From: Pseudorhodobacter wandonensis
Lineage (GTDB): Bacteria; Pseudomonadota; Alphaproteobacteria; Rhodobacterales; Rhodobacteraceae
Length of the DNA: 64,000 nucleotides
NCBI RefSeq assembly: GCF_001202035.1
Contig: NZ_LGHT01000031.1
Coordinates: forward strand, 286,220-350,219
Reading direction: 5' to 3'
This document shows positions 28,344 through 38,569 of the stretch, piece by piece. A program made the position numbers and the translations under genes. Position 1 is the first letter of the stretch; every line of letters begins with the position of its first letter. The notes under the pieces were generated by a model that ran no database searches, was not told the origin of the DNA, and saw only the letters and a program-made list of their open reading frames with translations.

Positions 28344-31300
28344 ATGAAGATCGAGCGGAAATTCACAGCTGAATCAACTGGTGCCTATGGGACGATCGAT
28401 TTTACCACCACGGTATCTGAAATCCGCAATCCTGACGGCAAGATTGTATTTCGAAATGAAGCAGTCGAAGTGCCGGTGGGTTGGAGCCAGGTCGCCTCGG
28501 ACGTGTTGGCACAAAAGTATTTCCGCAAAGCTGGCGTTCCGGCAAAGCTGAAAGCGGTCAAGGAAAAAGGCGTTCCCGAGTTTCTGTGGCGATCGGTTCC
28601 TGATGAGGCCGCTTTGGCAAAACTGCCAGAAGATCAACGGATTGTGGGCGAAACCTCGGCCAAGCAGGTGTTTGACCGTTTGGCCGGCGCCTGGACCTAT
28701 TGGGGCTGGAAGGGCGGTTATTTCACCGCCGAATCCGATGCGCGCGCCTATTATGATGAAATGCGCTATATGCTGGCCAATCAGATGGCCGCGCCGAACA
28801 GCCCGCAATGGTTTAACACGGGCCTGCATTGGGCCTATGGCATCGACGGCCCGTCGCAAGGCCATTATTATGTAGATTATCAGACCGGCAAGCTGACCAA
28901 ATCGGCCAGCGCCTATGAGCATCCGCAGCCGCATGCCTGCTTTATCCAATCGGTTGCCGATGATCTGGTGGGCGATGGTGGCATCATGGACCTGTGGGTG
29001 CGTGAGGCGCGTTTGTTCAAATACGGGTCGGGCACGGGCACCAACTTTTCCAGCCTTCGCGGCGCAGGGGAAAAGCTGTCGGGTGGCGGTAAATCATCGG
29101 GCCTAATGGGGTTCTTGAAAATCGGTGACCGTGCTGCTGGTGCGATCAAATCGGGCGGCACCACACGCCGCGCGGCGAAAATGGTTATCGTAGACGCCGA
29201 CCACCCCGATATCGAAGATTTCATCAACTGGAAGGTTATCGAGGAGCAAAAGGTCGCGAGCATCGTTGCCGGCTCTAAGATGCACGAGCAAAAGCTGAAC
29301 GCGATTTTCGCGGCGATCAAGGCGTTTGATGGTTCGGCAGAGGGCGCCTATGAGCCATCGGCGAACGCAGGTTTGAAAACCGCGATCAAAGACGCGAAGC
29401 GGGTTGCTATTCCCGAAACCTATATCAAGCGCGTGTTGGATTATGCCAAGCAGGGCCATACCAACATCGAATTTGCGACCTATGATACCGATTGGGATTC
29501 CGAGGCGTATTCAAGCGTTTCAGGCCAGAACTCGAACAACTCGATCCGCGTGACCGATGCGTTTTTGCAGGCGATCAAGGACGACGGCAATTGGGACCTT
29601 ATTAACCGCAAGGATGGCACGGTTTCCAAAACCATCAAGGCGCGTGATTTGTGGGCGCAGGTTGGCCATGCCGCTTGGGCCTGTGCTGATCCGGGTATCC
29701 AGTTCCACGATTCGGTGAACGCTTGGCACACTTGCCCCGAAGATGGGGCGATCCGCGGGTCGAACCCGTGTTCCGAATATATGTTCCTCGATGATACGGC
29801 CTGTAACCTTGCCTCGATGAACCTGCTGACTTTCTATAACGGCGGCAAGTTTGACTCGGCGGCGTATATCCATGCTTCGCGGCTTTGGACGGTGACGCTG
29901 GAAATTTCGGTGATGATGGCGCAGTTCCCGAGCCAGGAAATCGCGCAGAAATCCTATGATTTCCGGACCTTGGGTCTTGGCTATGCCAATATTGGCGGCC
30001 TGCTGATGAACATGGGCTTTGGCTATGATTCTGACGAAGGCCGCGCGCTGTGCGGTGCGCTGACGGCGCTGATGACCGGTGTGGCCTATGCGACGAGCGC
30101 CGAAATGGCGGGCGAATTGGGCGCGTTTTCGGGGTATGAGCGTAACCGCGAGCATATGTTGCGGGTTATCCGCAACCACCGTGCAGCGGCCCATGCCACG
30201 GGTGACTATGATGGGGTGAACGTGAACCCTGTTGCTTTGGACCACGCAAACTGCCCGGACGCGACGCTGGTTTCCTTGGCAACGCAAGCCTGGGATGAGG
30301 CGCTGGCACTGGGTGAGGCGCATGGTTTCCGCAACGCGCAAACCACGGTTATTGCGCCAACTGGTACTATCGGTTTGGTGATGGATTGCGATACCACAGG
30401 GATTGAGCCTGATTTTGCCTTGGTTAAATTCAAGAAACTGGCGGGCGGCGGCTATTTCAAAATCATCAACCAGTCGGTACCTGCGGCGCTGGAAAAACTG
30501 GGCTATGGCTCGGCACAGATTTCGGAAATTGTGGCCTATGCGGTGGGGCATGGCTCGTTGGGCAACTGCCCCGGTGTGAACCATACATCGCTGGTCGGCC
30601 ACGGTTTCGGCCCGCGCGAGATTGAAAAGGTCGAGTCTGCTTTGACATCGGCCTTTGATATCCGCTTTGTGTTCAACCAATGGACCCTGGGCGAGGATTT
30701 CTGCAAGAACACGCTGGGCATTCCGGCCGATAAACTGGCCGATCCGACCTTTGATCTGTTGCGTCACCTCGGTTTTACACGCGCGCAGATTGAGCAGGCG
30801 AATGAGCATATTTGCGGCACAATGACGCTGGAAGGCGCGCCGTTCCTGAAGGCCGAGCATTATTCGGTATTCGATTGCGCCAATGCCTGCGGTAAAAAAG
30901 GTAAGCGTTATCTGTCGGTTGACAGCCATATCTATATGATGGCCGCGGCGCAGTCGTTTATTTCGGGTGCGATTTCCAAAACCATCAACATGCCAAACTC
31001 GGCCACTATCCCGGAAACGCTGGCCGCCTATGAGCTGTCGCATTCTTTGGGCATCAAGGCCAACGCCTTGTACCGTGACGGGTCGAAACTGTCGCAGCCT
31101 TTGGCTTCGGCACTGGTTGAGGATGATGACGAGGCCGAAGAAATCCTGGTCAACGGCTCGGATCAGGAAAAGGCCATCGTTCTGGCCGAGAAAATCGTGG
31201 AAAAGGTGATCATCAAAGAGATCATCAAATCGCACCGCGAAAAGCTGCCCGAGCGCCGCAAAGGCTACACGCAAAAGGCAGTTGTCGGTGGCCATAAGGT

Positions 31301-32024
31301 CTATTTGCGCACCGGCGAGTATAAAGACGGCCAACTGGGCGAGATCTTTATCGACATGCACAAAGAAGGTGCAGGTTTCCGCGCCATGATGAACAACTTT
31401 GCGATCGCGGTGTCGGTTGGTCTGCAATATGGCGTGCCGTTGGAAGAGTTTGTGGAGGCGTTCACCTTTACCAAGTTTGAGCCCGCCGGCATGGTGCAAG
31501 GCAATGACAGCATCAAGAACGCGACCTCAATTCTGGACTATATCTTCCGCGAATTGGCGGTGTCTTACCTTGACCGCACCGATCTGGCGCATGTGAAGCC
31601 GCAAGGCGCCACATTCGACGATCTTGGCGGTGGCAAGGACGAAGGCAAACGCAACATCAACCCGATTGACGATGCTGCGGCAAACCGCGGGTTGGAAGTG
31701 CTGCGTCAGATTTCGTCCACAGGCTATCTGCGCAAGCGTTTGCCGCAGGAATTGACAGTGTTGCAGGGCGGCATCAACGCGGCGGCGCGGGCCGGAATGG
31801 ACCCGGTTTCGGCGCTGAATACATTGGTCCCGCAAACCGCACAGGCGGCTGTTGTATCTTCGACCGCTATTTCAAGCGGCGCAGTCTCAATGGACGCACG
31901 CGTCAAAGCCAAGATGCAAGGCTATGAAGGCGAAGCCTGTGGCGAATGCGGTAATTATACTCTGGTCCGCAATGGTACCTGCATGAAATGCAACACTTGC
32001 GGAGGGACGTCAGGGTGTAGCTGA
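28344..32024 (+). CDS. nrdJ: Adenosylcobalamin-dependent (class II) ribonucleotide reductase
   Basis: A 1226-residue enzyme, the long alphaproteobacterial NrdJ form. RNR core motifs include [47 protein letters not shown] and [21 protein letters not shown]. The C-terminal tail is cysteine-rich ([19 protein letters not shown]), a zinc-like module also found in other long NrdJ proteins that carries the redox cysteines. It reduces ribonucleotides without oxygen dependence but needs vitamin B12. GGAG lies 10 bases before the start. The upstream gap holds a candidate NrdR box; no cobalamin riboswitch was seen. Confidence 0.96.
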   Translation: MKIERKFTAESTGAYGTIDFTTTVSEIRNPDGKIVFRNEAVEVPVGWSQVASDVLAQKYFRKAGVPAKLKAVKEKGVPEFLWRSVPDEAALAKLPEDQRIVGETSAKQVFDRLAGAWTYWGWKGGYFTAESDARAYYDEMRYMLANQMAAPNSPQWFNTGLHWAYGIDGPSQGHYYVDYQTGKLTKSASAYEHPQPHACFIQSVADDLVGDGGIMDLWVREARLFKYGSGTGTNFSSLRGAGEKLSGGGKSSGLMGFLKIGDRAAGAIKSGGTTRRAAKMVIVDADHPDIEDFINWKVIEEQKVASIVAGSKMHEQKLNAIFAAIKAFDGSAEGAYEPSANAGLKTAIKDAKRVAIPETYIKRVLDYAKQGHTNIEFATYDTDWDSEAYSSVSGQNSNNSIRVTDAFLQAIKDDGNWDLINRKDGTVSKTIKARDLWAQVGHAAWACADPGIQFHDSVNAWHTCPEDGAIRGSNPCSEYMFLDDTACNLASMNLLTFYNGGKFDSAAYIHASRLWTVTLEISVMMAQFPSQEIAQKSYDFRTLGLGYANIGGLLMNMGFGYDSDEGRALCGALTALMTGVAYATSAEMAGELGAFSGYERNREHMLRVIRNHRAAAHATGDYDGVNVNPVALDHANCPDATLVSLATQAWDEALALGEAHGFRNAQTTVIAPTGTIGLVMDCDTTGIEPDFALVKFKKLAGGGYFKIINQSVPAALEKLGYGSAQISEIVAYAVGHGSLGNCPGVNHTSLVGHGFGPREIEKVESALTSAFDIRFVFNQWTLGEDFCKNTLGIPADKLADPTFDLLRHLGFTRAQIEQANEHICGTMTLEGAPFLKAEHYSVFDCANACGKKGKRYLSVDSHIYMMAAAQSFISGAISKTINMPNSATIPETLAAYELSHSLGIKANALYRDGSKLSQPLASALVEDDDEAEEILVNGSDQEKAIVLAEKIVEKVIIKEIIKSHREKLPERRKGYTQKAVVGGHKVYLRTGEYKDGQLGEIFIDMHKEGAGFRAMMNNFAIAVSVGLQYGVPLEEFVEAFTFTKFEPAGMVQGNDSIKNATSILDYIFRELAVSYLDRTDLAHVKPQGATFDDLGGGKDEGKRNINPIDDAAANRGLEVLRQISSTGYLRKRLPQELTVLQGGINAAARAGMDPVSALNTLVPQTAQAAVVSSTAISSGAVSMDARVKAKMQGYEGEACGECGNYTLVRNGTCMKCNTCGGTSGCS

Positions 32025-32352
32025 TCGGGACAAGAGGTTTTGTAAGTCCGAGCATTATTGCCCCCAAATCGGATTAAAACCACCCCGAGCAGAAACGAAG
32101 CTCGTCCCATAGCCTTGACAAGGGCAAATTTCGGCGCGGTTTTTCCGCGCCGATTTGCATTTGGGGAAGGGGGGCAAGCCAACCAGTTGGCGTGAAAAGA
32201 TATACATTTGGGGGCAACGCCGCGCTTGCAGGTCAAGAGGGGATTTCTTTGGCAGGAAACAGTCGCAGAATTGCTGTGGCGGCCGTGTTTTCAAAGTCAA
32301 TCGAGCCGCCTATAGTGGCGTGATTGCAATGTAGGGCAGGACAGGGCCAAAT
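32025..32352. other. 328-bp gap after nrdJ
   Basis: No gene is seen. A strong hairpin lies at 32131-32153. The remainder up to the next start has no repeat or operator I can name. It should hold the promoter of the glycosyltransferase-like gene. Confidence 0.5.
32131..32153 (+). terminator. Hairpin downstream of nrdJ
   Basis: TCGGCGCGG (32131-32139) pairs perfectly with CCGCGCCGA (32145-32153) around TTTTT. CAAA and TTTG flanks extend the stem with a small bulge, and a T-rich stretch follows. It is 106 bases after the nrdJ stop and the best terminator candidate in the gap. Confidence 0.55.
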
Positions 32353-33354
32353 ATGGCGCAGAGCGCGGGTAGGACTGAACGATTCAACATTGTGGCCGTG
32401 GGGCAAAGTGGCAGGCTGTCTTATGAGGCGGTCCTTTTGGCGGCAAGCTTGCGTGCGACCAACCCCGATTTTGACGGGCGCTTGCTGATTGCAGTGCCGC
32501 AGAACGGCCCTAAGTGGGCCGCAGACCCTGTGATCTATGATGTTGGTATTCTTGGCCTTTTGGAGCAGTTCGGCGCCGAGGTCGTGCCTTTTGACTCTGT
32601 GCAGTTCGGGTCGGACTATCCCTATGGCAACAAGATAGAATGTCTGGCGGCCATACCGGATGAACCGTTTTTGTTTGTCGATACAGATACGGTTTTCACC
32701 GGTCCTTTGGCGCAAGTGGGGTTTGATTTTGCACGGCCCTCGGCCTCGATGAAGCGGGAAGGGACGTGGCCGGTACTAGAGCTGTATGGCCCCGGCTATA
32801 ATGCGATCTGGAAATCGCTTTATGATCGCTTTGGGCTGGATTTCGTCAGCAGCCTCGATACCAGCCAACCGGACGAATATTGGCAACGCTATCTTTATTT
32901 CAATGCCGGATGGTTCTTTCATCACAGCCCGCGCGCCTTTGGCCAACGGTTCATGGACTATGCAGTTGCGATCCGCGATGACGCGCCGGAAGAACTGGTG
33001 TGCCAGCCGATGAACCCGTGGCTTGACCAAGTGGCGCTGCCTTTGGTCATCAATGCCTTTGGCGGCGGGCGTCCGGGGCCAGAATTGGCCGGTTTGGATG
33101 GCGATGTAACGTGCCATTGGCGCACGTTGCCGCTGTTATATGCCCGCGAAAGCGATGCGGTGGTGGCGGTTGTCGAACAGGTAATGGCCCCCAATCCGGT
33201 AAAGAAGGTGTTGAAGGAATACTTGCCATTCAAAAAGATGGTGTATCAGGGCAAAGGGCGCGAGGTGCGGGCAATGTTTGACCGCAATGATCTGCCGCGC
33301 AAAGAACAGATGATCCGCAACCGGATCAAACGCGAAGGGCTTTGGGTACGTTAA
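32353..33354 (+). CDS. Glycosyltransferase-like (GT-A fold) protein of unknown role
   Basis: A 333-residue soluble protein. Residues about 11-130 read like a GT-A nucleotide-sugar transferase core: FNIVAVGQSGRLSYEAVLLAASLRA, then FLFVDTDTVFTGPL, where DTD is a DxD-type metal-binding motif. Later segments (YLYFNAGWFFHHSP, PWLDQVALPLV) match acceptor-side patterns of family 8-like transferases. No cell-envelope sugar genes surround it, so donor and acceptor are unknown. It stands alone between nrdJ and the convergent LysR gene, whose stop overlaps its own by three bases. Confidence 0.6.
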   Translation: MAQSAGRTERFNIVAVGQSGRLSYEAVLLAASLRATNPDFDGRLLIAVPQNGPKWAADPVIYDVGILGLLEQFGAEVVPFDSVQFGSDYPYGNKIECLAAIPDEPFLFVDTDTVFTGPLAQVGFDFARPSASMKREGTWPVLELYGPGYNAIWKSLYDRFGLDFVSSLDTSQPDEYWQRYLYFNAGWFFHHSPRAFGQRFMDYAVAIRDDAPEELVCQPMNPWLDQVALPLVINAFGGGRPGPELAGLDGDVTCHWRTLPLLYARESDAVVAVVEQVMAPNPVKKVLKEYLPFKKMVYQGKGREVRAMFDRNDLPRKEQMIRNRIKREGLWVR

Positions 33355-34220
33355 CGCCCCATCTGTTCCGCGATTTCAAAGAAGGCACTGACGAGCTTGC
33401 TGCTGCGCCGTTCACGCAGGCAGATCAGGGTTTCTTCCATAATCATTTCGGCGCCACCCTCCAGCGGGATAAGAACCAGCCTTGGGTCCGTGCCAAATTC
33501 GGCGGCTGAAACAAATCCGACGCCTGCGCCAGAGGCAACGATTTCACGCACGGCTTCGCGGCCTTCGGCGGTGATGGCGGGGGTATAGGTGAACCCTTGG
33601 GCCGCGGCGGCCTCTTCAAACTTTTTGCGGGTTTTAGAGCCATTTTCCCGCATGACCAATGGCAGGCTGGACAGGTCGCCAAACCCCAGAGAGGTACGCT
33701 GCGCCAGCGGGTGCCCAACCGCGACAAAGGCTGCGATAGGCGTGGCATTCAGCGGGATCGTCACAAAATCGCGGTCAGGGGGCGTGTCACCCAGAACGCC
33801 GATGTCGGCGGTGTAGCTGAGCAGGCTTTCGACCACAGTTTCGGTGTTACCCGCGCTGACGGTCACAGCAACAGAGGGGTATTTTTGCCGGAACGCGGCC
33901 AGAACTTGCAGCACATGAAGGGCGCTATCGGCAGTGATGTGCAAGTTGCCTGCCCTTTCGGCGCGGCTTTCAGAAAGCAGGTCGCGGGCTTGGGATTCAT
34001 TGTCGAACAGGCGGCGCGTTATATCGAGCAGCTTTTCGCCCTCGGGCGTCAGTGTGACTTGCTTTTTATGCCGGTTAAACAGCAAGATGTCATATTCATC
34101 TTCCAGCTTGCGTACCTGATCGGAAATGGCGGGCTGGGTTAGAAAAAGCTCTTCCGCGGCGCGGGAAAACCCGCCACAAATCGCAACGTAGTGAAAGGCA
34201 CGAAGCTGGACATAGCGCAT
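33351..34220 (-). CDS. LysR-family regulator of aminoethylphosphonate catabolism
   Basis: A 289-residue LysR-type regulator. The N-terminal helix-turn-helix is FHYVAICGGFSRAAEELFLTQPAISDQVRKLE (split here at about residues 9-30 and 31-40). A C-terminal co-inducer domain follows from about residue 90. It is divergent from the Na/Pi transporter and phn genes; LysR regulators are a known companion of phnW-type clusters. A motif AAA[C/T]TAACGATTT lies both in this divergent promoter region and before phnW, so it probably activates the pathway in response to substrate rather than phosphate starvation. Confidence 0.82.
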   Translation of the reverse strand: MRYVQLRAFHYVAICGGFSRAAEELFLTQPAISDQVRKLEDEYDILLFNRHKKQVTLTPEGEKLLDITRRLFDNESQARDLLSESRAERAGNLHITADSALHVLQVLAAFRQKYPSVAVTVSAGNTETVVESLLSYTADIGVLGDTPPDRDFVTIPLNATPIAAFVAVGHPLAQRTSLGFGDLSSLPLVMRENGSKTRKKFEEAAAAQGFTYTPAITAEGREAVREIVASGAGVGFVSAAEFGTDPRLVLIPLEGGAEMIMEETLICLRERRSSKLVSAFFEIAEQMGR

Positions 34221-34259
34221 ATCATCTGCCTTTTATAGGGTGGAGCTATAGCTGTATTG

Positions 34260-34272
34260 AAACTAACGATTT
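34260..34272 (+). promoter_or_regulatory. Phosphonate-cluster motif, copy 1
   Basis: AAACTAACGATTT lies in the divergent region between the LysR gene and the Na/Pi transporter gene. The copy before phnW (36044-36056) differs at one of 13 positions, and the flanking bases are also similar. It is a candidate binding site of the LysR regulator. Confidence 0.5.
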
Positions 34273-34346
34273 GTTTTATGATCGGCAACAGCGCTCTATA
34301 AACCTCCGGCCCGTGTTGAACACTCTGCCCGAATGAAAGGATTCCT

Positions 34347-36011
34347 ATGCTGCCAGTTGCGTTTTTGATTCACCTCGCGGGTGCGGTGATGCTGCTATTG
34401 TGGGCAGTTCGGATGGTGCGCACAGGGGTCGAGAGGGCGCATGGCACGCGGTTGAAGGCGGCTTTGCGTGGCGCGCGCGGTGGTACTGCGCAAATGGCGC
34501 TGGTGGGAATGATATTGGCAGTGGTTTTGCAAAGCTCGACAGCCGTTGGGATACTTGCGGCAGGTTTTGTGACCAGCGGCATTTTGACGGTGAGCACGGG
34601 GATTGCGGCTTTGCTGGGGGCCGATCTTGGCTCGGCGCTTGTGGTGAAAATCTTGTCGTTCAATCTGTCAGGGTTGGTGCCGTTGCTGCTGCTGATCGGT
34701 GCCACGATGTTTTTAAAGTTTGAGGGCCGTGGGGTTAAGCAAACCGGACGCATCGTTCTGGGAATCGCGTTTATCCTGTTGTCGTTACAGATGGTGGGGC
34801 AGGCGACAGAGCCATTGCGCGACAGCCGCTTGTTGCCCGGTCTGATTGGCTATTTGCGCAATGATCCGTTGACGGCGTTTTTGGCCGCGGCGGTGATTGC
34901 ATGGGTCGTGCATTCTTCGGTGGCGACGGTGTTGCTGTTTGTTACTTTTGCCAGTGGCGGCATGTTGCCGCTTGAGGTGGCCTTGCCAATGGTCTTGGGG
35001 GCAAACCTTGGCGGCGGGATTATCGCTGTGTGGTTGACCCGTGGCATGGAACTCGAGGCGCGGCGTATTCCGCTGGGCAATCTGATGTTTCGCGGGGTGG
35101 CGGCATTGGTGATGCTGATTTTGTTACAAGTGATTGAGGCCCCGGCCCAGCATTTGGGTGCCACGGCATCGGTGCAACTGGTGAATTTCCACCTTGCGTT
35201 CAACCTTGTGTTGGTGGTGCTTGCCGTGCCGTTTGTGCGCCCGATGGAACGGCTGACCATGCTGATTTTGCCCGCCCCGACGATTGAGCAGACCGGTGAA
35301 GACATCGCGCCGATTGCCAGCATGTTGGACCGCGCCTCGGTGAAAAACCCGACCGTCGCCTTGGCCAGTGCCAAGCGCGAATTGCTGCGCATGGGTGAAA
35401 CCGTGGCCGCGATGTTTCAACCGGTGCTAGAGTTGTTGGATGGCGGAAATTTGGCCAAGATCGCGCGGGTGCGTGCGATGGACGAGCAAATCAACCGAAA
35501 GCACAGTGAAATCAAACTGTTCATTGCCGAAGTGAACCGTGGCAAATTGACCGAGCGCGAGGCAAAGCTGGGCACCGATCTTACAGATTTTTCCATCAAT
35601 CTGGATTATATCGCTGATATTATTTCCAAAAGTTTGCTGACGTTGGCCGAGACCCGCGCCAGCAAATCCTTGCGCTTTTCGCCCGAGGGCTGGTCCGAAA
35701 TGTGTGATTTGCATGGGCGGGTCGCGGCGAATATGCAGCTGGCGTTGAATGTGCTGATCTCGGGCGATGTGGAAAGCGCGCGGCAGTTGGTTAAGGAAAA
35801 AGAGGCGATGCGCAAGTTAGAGCGCGCAAGCCATGACCGCCATTTGGAACGCCTGCGCAATGCGCATAGCGACAGCATTGACACGTCGGATATTCACCTT
35901 GAAACGGTGCGGGCGTTTAAAGAAATCAACTCGTTGCTGGTAACTGTTGCCTATCCGATTTTGACGGAAAGCGGGCATCTGCTGGAAAGCCGTCTGGCAC
36001 AGCCGAGCTGA
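34347..36011 (+). CDS. Na/phosphate cotransporter family protein with PhoU-like domain
   Basis: A 554-residue protein. The first about 310 residues form the two inverted membrane repeats of the NptA/PNaS family. The first repeat has QSSTA (62-66); the second has HSSVA (189-193), a weaker version of the motif. Residues about 330-550 are helical and PhoU-like (KRELLRMGETVAAMFQPVLELL). Such proteins move phosphate with sodium, and bacterial homologues can act as Pi exporters. It lies between the LysR gene and phnW, so handling phosphate released by phosphonoacetate hydrolysis is a reasonable inference. AAAGG is 8 bases before the start. Confidence 0.85.
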   Translation: MLPVAFLIHLAGAVMLLLWAVRMVRTGVERAHGTRLKAALRGARGGTAQMALVGMILAVVLQSSTAVGILAAGFVTSGILTVSTGIAALLGADLGSALVVKILSFNLSGLVPLLLLIGATMFLKFEGRGVKQTGRIVLGIAFILLSLQMVGQATEPLRDSRLLPGLIGYLRNDPLTAFLAAAVIAWVVHSSVATVLLFVTFASGGMLPLEVALPMVLGANLGGGIIAVWLTRGMELEARRIPLGNLMFRGVAALVMLILLQVIEAPAQHLGATASVQLVNFHLAFNLVLVVLAVPFVRPMERLTMLILPAPTIEQTGEDIAPIASMLDRASVKNPTVALASAKRELLRMGETVAAMFQPVLELLDGGNLAKIARVRAMDEQINRKHSEIKLFIAEVNRGKLTEREAKLGTDLTDFSINLDYIADIISKSLLTLAETRASKSLRFSPEGWSEMCDLHGRVAANMQLALNVLISGDVESARQLVKEKEAMRKLERASHDRHLERLRNAHSDSIDTSDIHLETVRAFKEINSLLVTVAYPILTESGHLLESRLAQPS

Positions 36012-36043
36012 TTGTTTGGCAGAAGAAACGATAGGTGGATACA

Positions 36044-36056
36044 AATTAACGATTTT
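36044..36056 (+). promoter_or_regulatory. Phosphonate-cluster motif, copy 2
   Basis: AAATTAACGATTT lies 65 bases before the preferred phnW start and matches the copy at 34260-34272 in 12 of 13 positions. Its presence suggests that phnW and the genes behind it have their own regulated promoter after the transporter gene. Confidence 0.5.
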
Positions 36057-36121
36057 ACAGATATGGGGCGAGTCGCCTAGAACCAACGCATATGGTCATT
36101 CCAACGATAAGGTTGCCGCAA

Positions 36122-37309
36122 ATGTCCTTGTTTCAAAATGATGCGTTCCCTGACCCTGCCAAAGGTGAGCCGTTCTTGCTGACCCCCGGCCCATTGACCA
36201 CCGCGCTGTCGGTCAAAGAGGCGATGCTGCGGGATTGGGGCTCTTGGGATGGTGATTTCAGGGCGATGACCAAATCGGTTTGTGACCAGCTTTTGGCGCT
36301 GGCAGGTGATACGGGCGATTTTGTCTGCGTGCCGATGCAAGGCTCGGGCAGTTATTGCGTCGAGGCGATGTTGGGCACATTCGTGCCGCGCGATGGCAAG
36401 GTGCTGGTGTTGGCCAATGGCGCCTACGGGCAGCGTGCTGCCGAAACAATGCGCTATTTGGGGCGGGCCAATACGGTGATAAATAAGGGCGATTACATGC
36501 CGCCGCGCGGGGATGAGGTGGCCGAGGCGCTGCAGGCCGACCCTTTGATTACCCATGTGATGGCGATCCATTGTGAGACGTCATCGGGCATTCTGAACCC
36601 GATTGACGAGATTTCCGAGGCAACCTATGGCGCAGGCCGCAAGCTGCTGATTGACAGCATGAGCGCGTTCGGCGCGATTGATCTGGATGTCGGGCGTATT
36701 CGCTATGAGGCGATGGTAAGCTCGGCCAACAAATGTATCGAAGGCGTGCCGGGTTTTGGCTTTGTGATTGCCCGCAAATCCGAGCTGGAGGAGTGCCAGG
36801 GCCATTCGCATTCGCTGGTGTTGGATGTTTACGCGCAATGGGCCAATATGCAAAAAACCGGCCAGTGGCGCTACACCCCGCCGACCCATGTTGTGGCGGC
36901 GTTTCTTGAGGCGCTGCGCCTGCATGCGCAGGAAGGCGGCGTGGCGGGGCGCTGCGCACGCTACACGAAAAACCGTGATGTGATGGTGGCGGGGATGCGG
37001 GCCCTTGGGTTTGAGACCTTGCTAAAGGATCGCTGGCTGTCGCCCATCATCGTCACCTTCTTTTGCCCAGCCGATCCGCGTTTTGTGTTTAACGAATTTT
37101 ATGAGCGGATGAAGGCCAAGGGGTTTATCATCTACCCCGGAAAGCTGACCGTGGTAGAGAGTTTTCGGATCGGTTGCATTGGCCGGATGGACAGTGCCGT
37201 GATGACCCGAGTGGTAAAAGCGGCAGGCGAATGCCTGGCGGATATGGGGGTGACCAGCGCCGCCCCGCCTGCCGAGGCTTTGATAGAACGCGCCAAGCTG
37301 GCGGCCTGA
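36122..37309 (+). CDS. phnW: 2-aminoethylphosphonate:pyruvate transaminase
   Basis: A 395-residue class V PLP aminotransferase. FLLTPGPLTTALSVKEAM opens the domain; CETSSGILNP and LIDSMSAFGAIDLDV surround the cofactor; the PLP lysine is Lys204 in SSANKCIEGVPGFGF. It converts 2-aminoethylphosphonate and pyruvate to phosphonoacetaldehyde and alanine. The start at 36122 (MSLFQNDAFPDP) is preferred for an AAGG box 10 bases upstream; an ATG at 36092 is possible. First gene of phnW-phnA-phnY-pbfA-DMT. Confidence 0.92.
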   Translation: MSLFQNDAFPDPAKGEPFLLTPGPLTTALSVKEAMLRDWGSWDGDFRAMTKSVCDQLLALAGDTGDFVCVPMQGSGSYCVEAMLGTFVPRDGKVLVLANGAYGQRAAETMRYLGRANTVINKGDYMPPRGDEVAEALQADPLITHVMAIHCETSSGILNPIDEISEATYGAGRKLLIDSMSAFGAIDLDVGRIRYEAMVSSANKCIEGVPGFGFVIARKSELEECQGHSHSLVLDVYAQWANMQKTGQWRYTPPTHVVAAFLEALRLHAQEGGVAGRCARYTKNRDVMVAGMRALGFETLLKDRWLSPIIVTFFCPADPRFVFNEFYERMKAKGFIIYPGKLTVVESFRIGCIGRMDSAVMTRVVKAAGECLADMGVTSAAPPAEALIERAKLAA

Positions 37310-37330
37310 GATTAGGATAGAGGACAAGAT

Positions 37331-38569
37331 ATGACCAAAGCCGTAACCGCCAATGACCGTGTGTACCCTTGGCCAAAAGTGACTGCGATTGCGATTTGCC
37401 TTGATGGCTGCGAACCCGAGTATCTGACCCAGGCGATTGCCAAGGGGTTGATGCCCACGCTAAAGCGGATGCGCGAAACCGGAACCGACCGTTTGGCGCA
37501 TTCGGTGATCCCTAGTTTTACCAATCCCAACAACCTGTCTATCGCTACGGGCCGCCCGCCATCGGTGCATGGCATTTGCGGCAACTACCTGTATGAGCCG
37601 GAAACCGGTGAAGAAGTCATGATGAATGACGTGCGGTTTTTACGCGCGCCCACGGTGTTTTCCAAATTTTATGATGCAGGCGCACGGGTGGCGATTGTCA
37701 CTGCCAAGGATAAGCTGCGGGCGTTGCTTGGGGCGGGGCTGAGCTTTGACGAGGACCGCGCGAAATGCTTTTCGGCAGAACGCTCGGCCAGTTCTACGCA
37801 AGCCGAGCATGGGCAGGACAATGCCGCCGAATGGTTGGGCTTTGGCCAGCCCGATGTCTATTCGGCCGAGCTGTCGGAATTTGTCTTTGCAGCGGGCGTC
37901 AAGCTGCTGGCGGAATGGAAACCCGATGTGATGTACCTGACCACCACCGATTATGTGCAGCATAAATATGCGCCGCATCAGCCGCAGGCGCAGGCGTTTT
38001 ATGCGATGTTTGACAAATACTTGGCGCAGCTGGATGCGATGGGGGCCGCGATTGTGGTCACCGCCGATCACGGCATGAAACCCAAGCATGATGCCAATGG
38101 CGACCCGCAGGTCATCTATGTGCAGGATTTGCTGGATGCGTGGCTGGGCACGGCGGCGGCGCGGGTGATCTTGCCGATCACCGACCCCTATGTTGTGCAT
38201 CATGGGGCTTTGGGTGGCTTTGGTACGGCCTATTTGCCGAAAGGGGCCGACCGCGCCGATATTATCGCCCGTCTGGCTGCACGGCCTGAGTTGTTGGAGG
38301 TGATCAGCCGCGAAGAGGCTGTATCCCGCTATGATCTGCCCGCCGACCGGATTGGCGATATCGTTATGATCTCAACCGAGAATATGACCATCGGCACGTC
38401 AGAGCACCGGCATGATCTGGCGGCGTTGAATGAACCCCTGCGCAGCCATGGCGGGTTAACCGAGCAGGAGGTGCCGTTCATCGTGAATCGCGTGATGGAC
38501 CTGCCCAATGGCGCGGGCTTGCGCAATTTTGATGCGTTTTTCGTAGCAACGACGGCGGCAGCATTATGA
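37331..38569 (+). CDS. phnA: Phosphonoacetate hydrolase
   Basis: A 412-residue alkaline-phosphatase-superfamily enzyme. Metal ligands are visible as Asp25 (ICLDGCEP), the nucleophile Thr64 (SFTNPNN), Asp and His in TTTDYVQH, Asp-His in TADHGM and His in RSHGG. These match the di-zinc site described for the Sinorhizobium enzyme. It splits phosphonoacetate to acetate and phosphate. Its stop overlaps the phnY start by 4 bp (ATGA), so the aldehyde oxidation and hydrolysis steps are translationally coupled. Confidence 0.93.
   Translation: MTKAVTANDRVYPWPKVTAIAICLDGCEPEYLTQAIAKGLMPTLKRMRETGTDRLAHSVIPSFTNPNNLSIATGRPPSVHGICGNYLYEPETGEEVMMNDVRFLRAPTVFSKFYDAGARVAIVTAKDKLRALLGAGLSFDEDRAKCFSAERSASSTQAEHGQDNAAEWLGFGQPDVYSAELSEFVFAAGVKLLAEWKPDVMYLTTTDYVQHKYAPHQPQAQAFYAMFDKYLAQLDAMGAAIVVTADHGMKPKHDANGDPQVIYVQDLLDAWLGTAAARVILPITDPYVVHHGALGGFGTAYLPKGADRADIIARLAARPELLEVISREEAVSRYDLPADRIGDIVMISTENMTIGTSEHRHDLAALNEPLRSHGGLTEQEVPFIVNRVMDLPNGAGLRNFDAFFVATTAAAL

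Noticed and set aside
29520..31499. 659-codon open frame antisense to nrdJ
   Set aside because: It lies wholly inside nrdJ on the other strand. High GC at third positions commonly creates such shadows; the amino-acid composition (Arg, Gln, His rich) is not natural.
34221..34346. Pho box controlling the phosphonate cluster
   Set aside because: No pair of CTGTCAT-like repeats in either phosphonate promoter region; a LysR regulator and a different shared motif are present instead.
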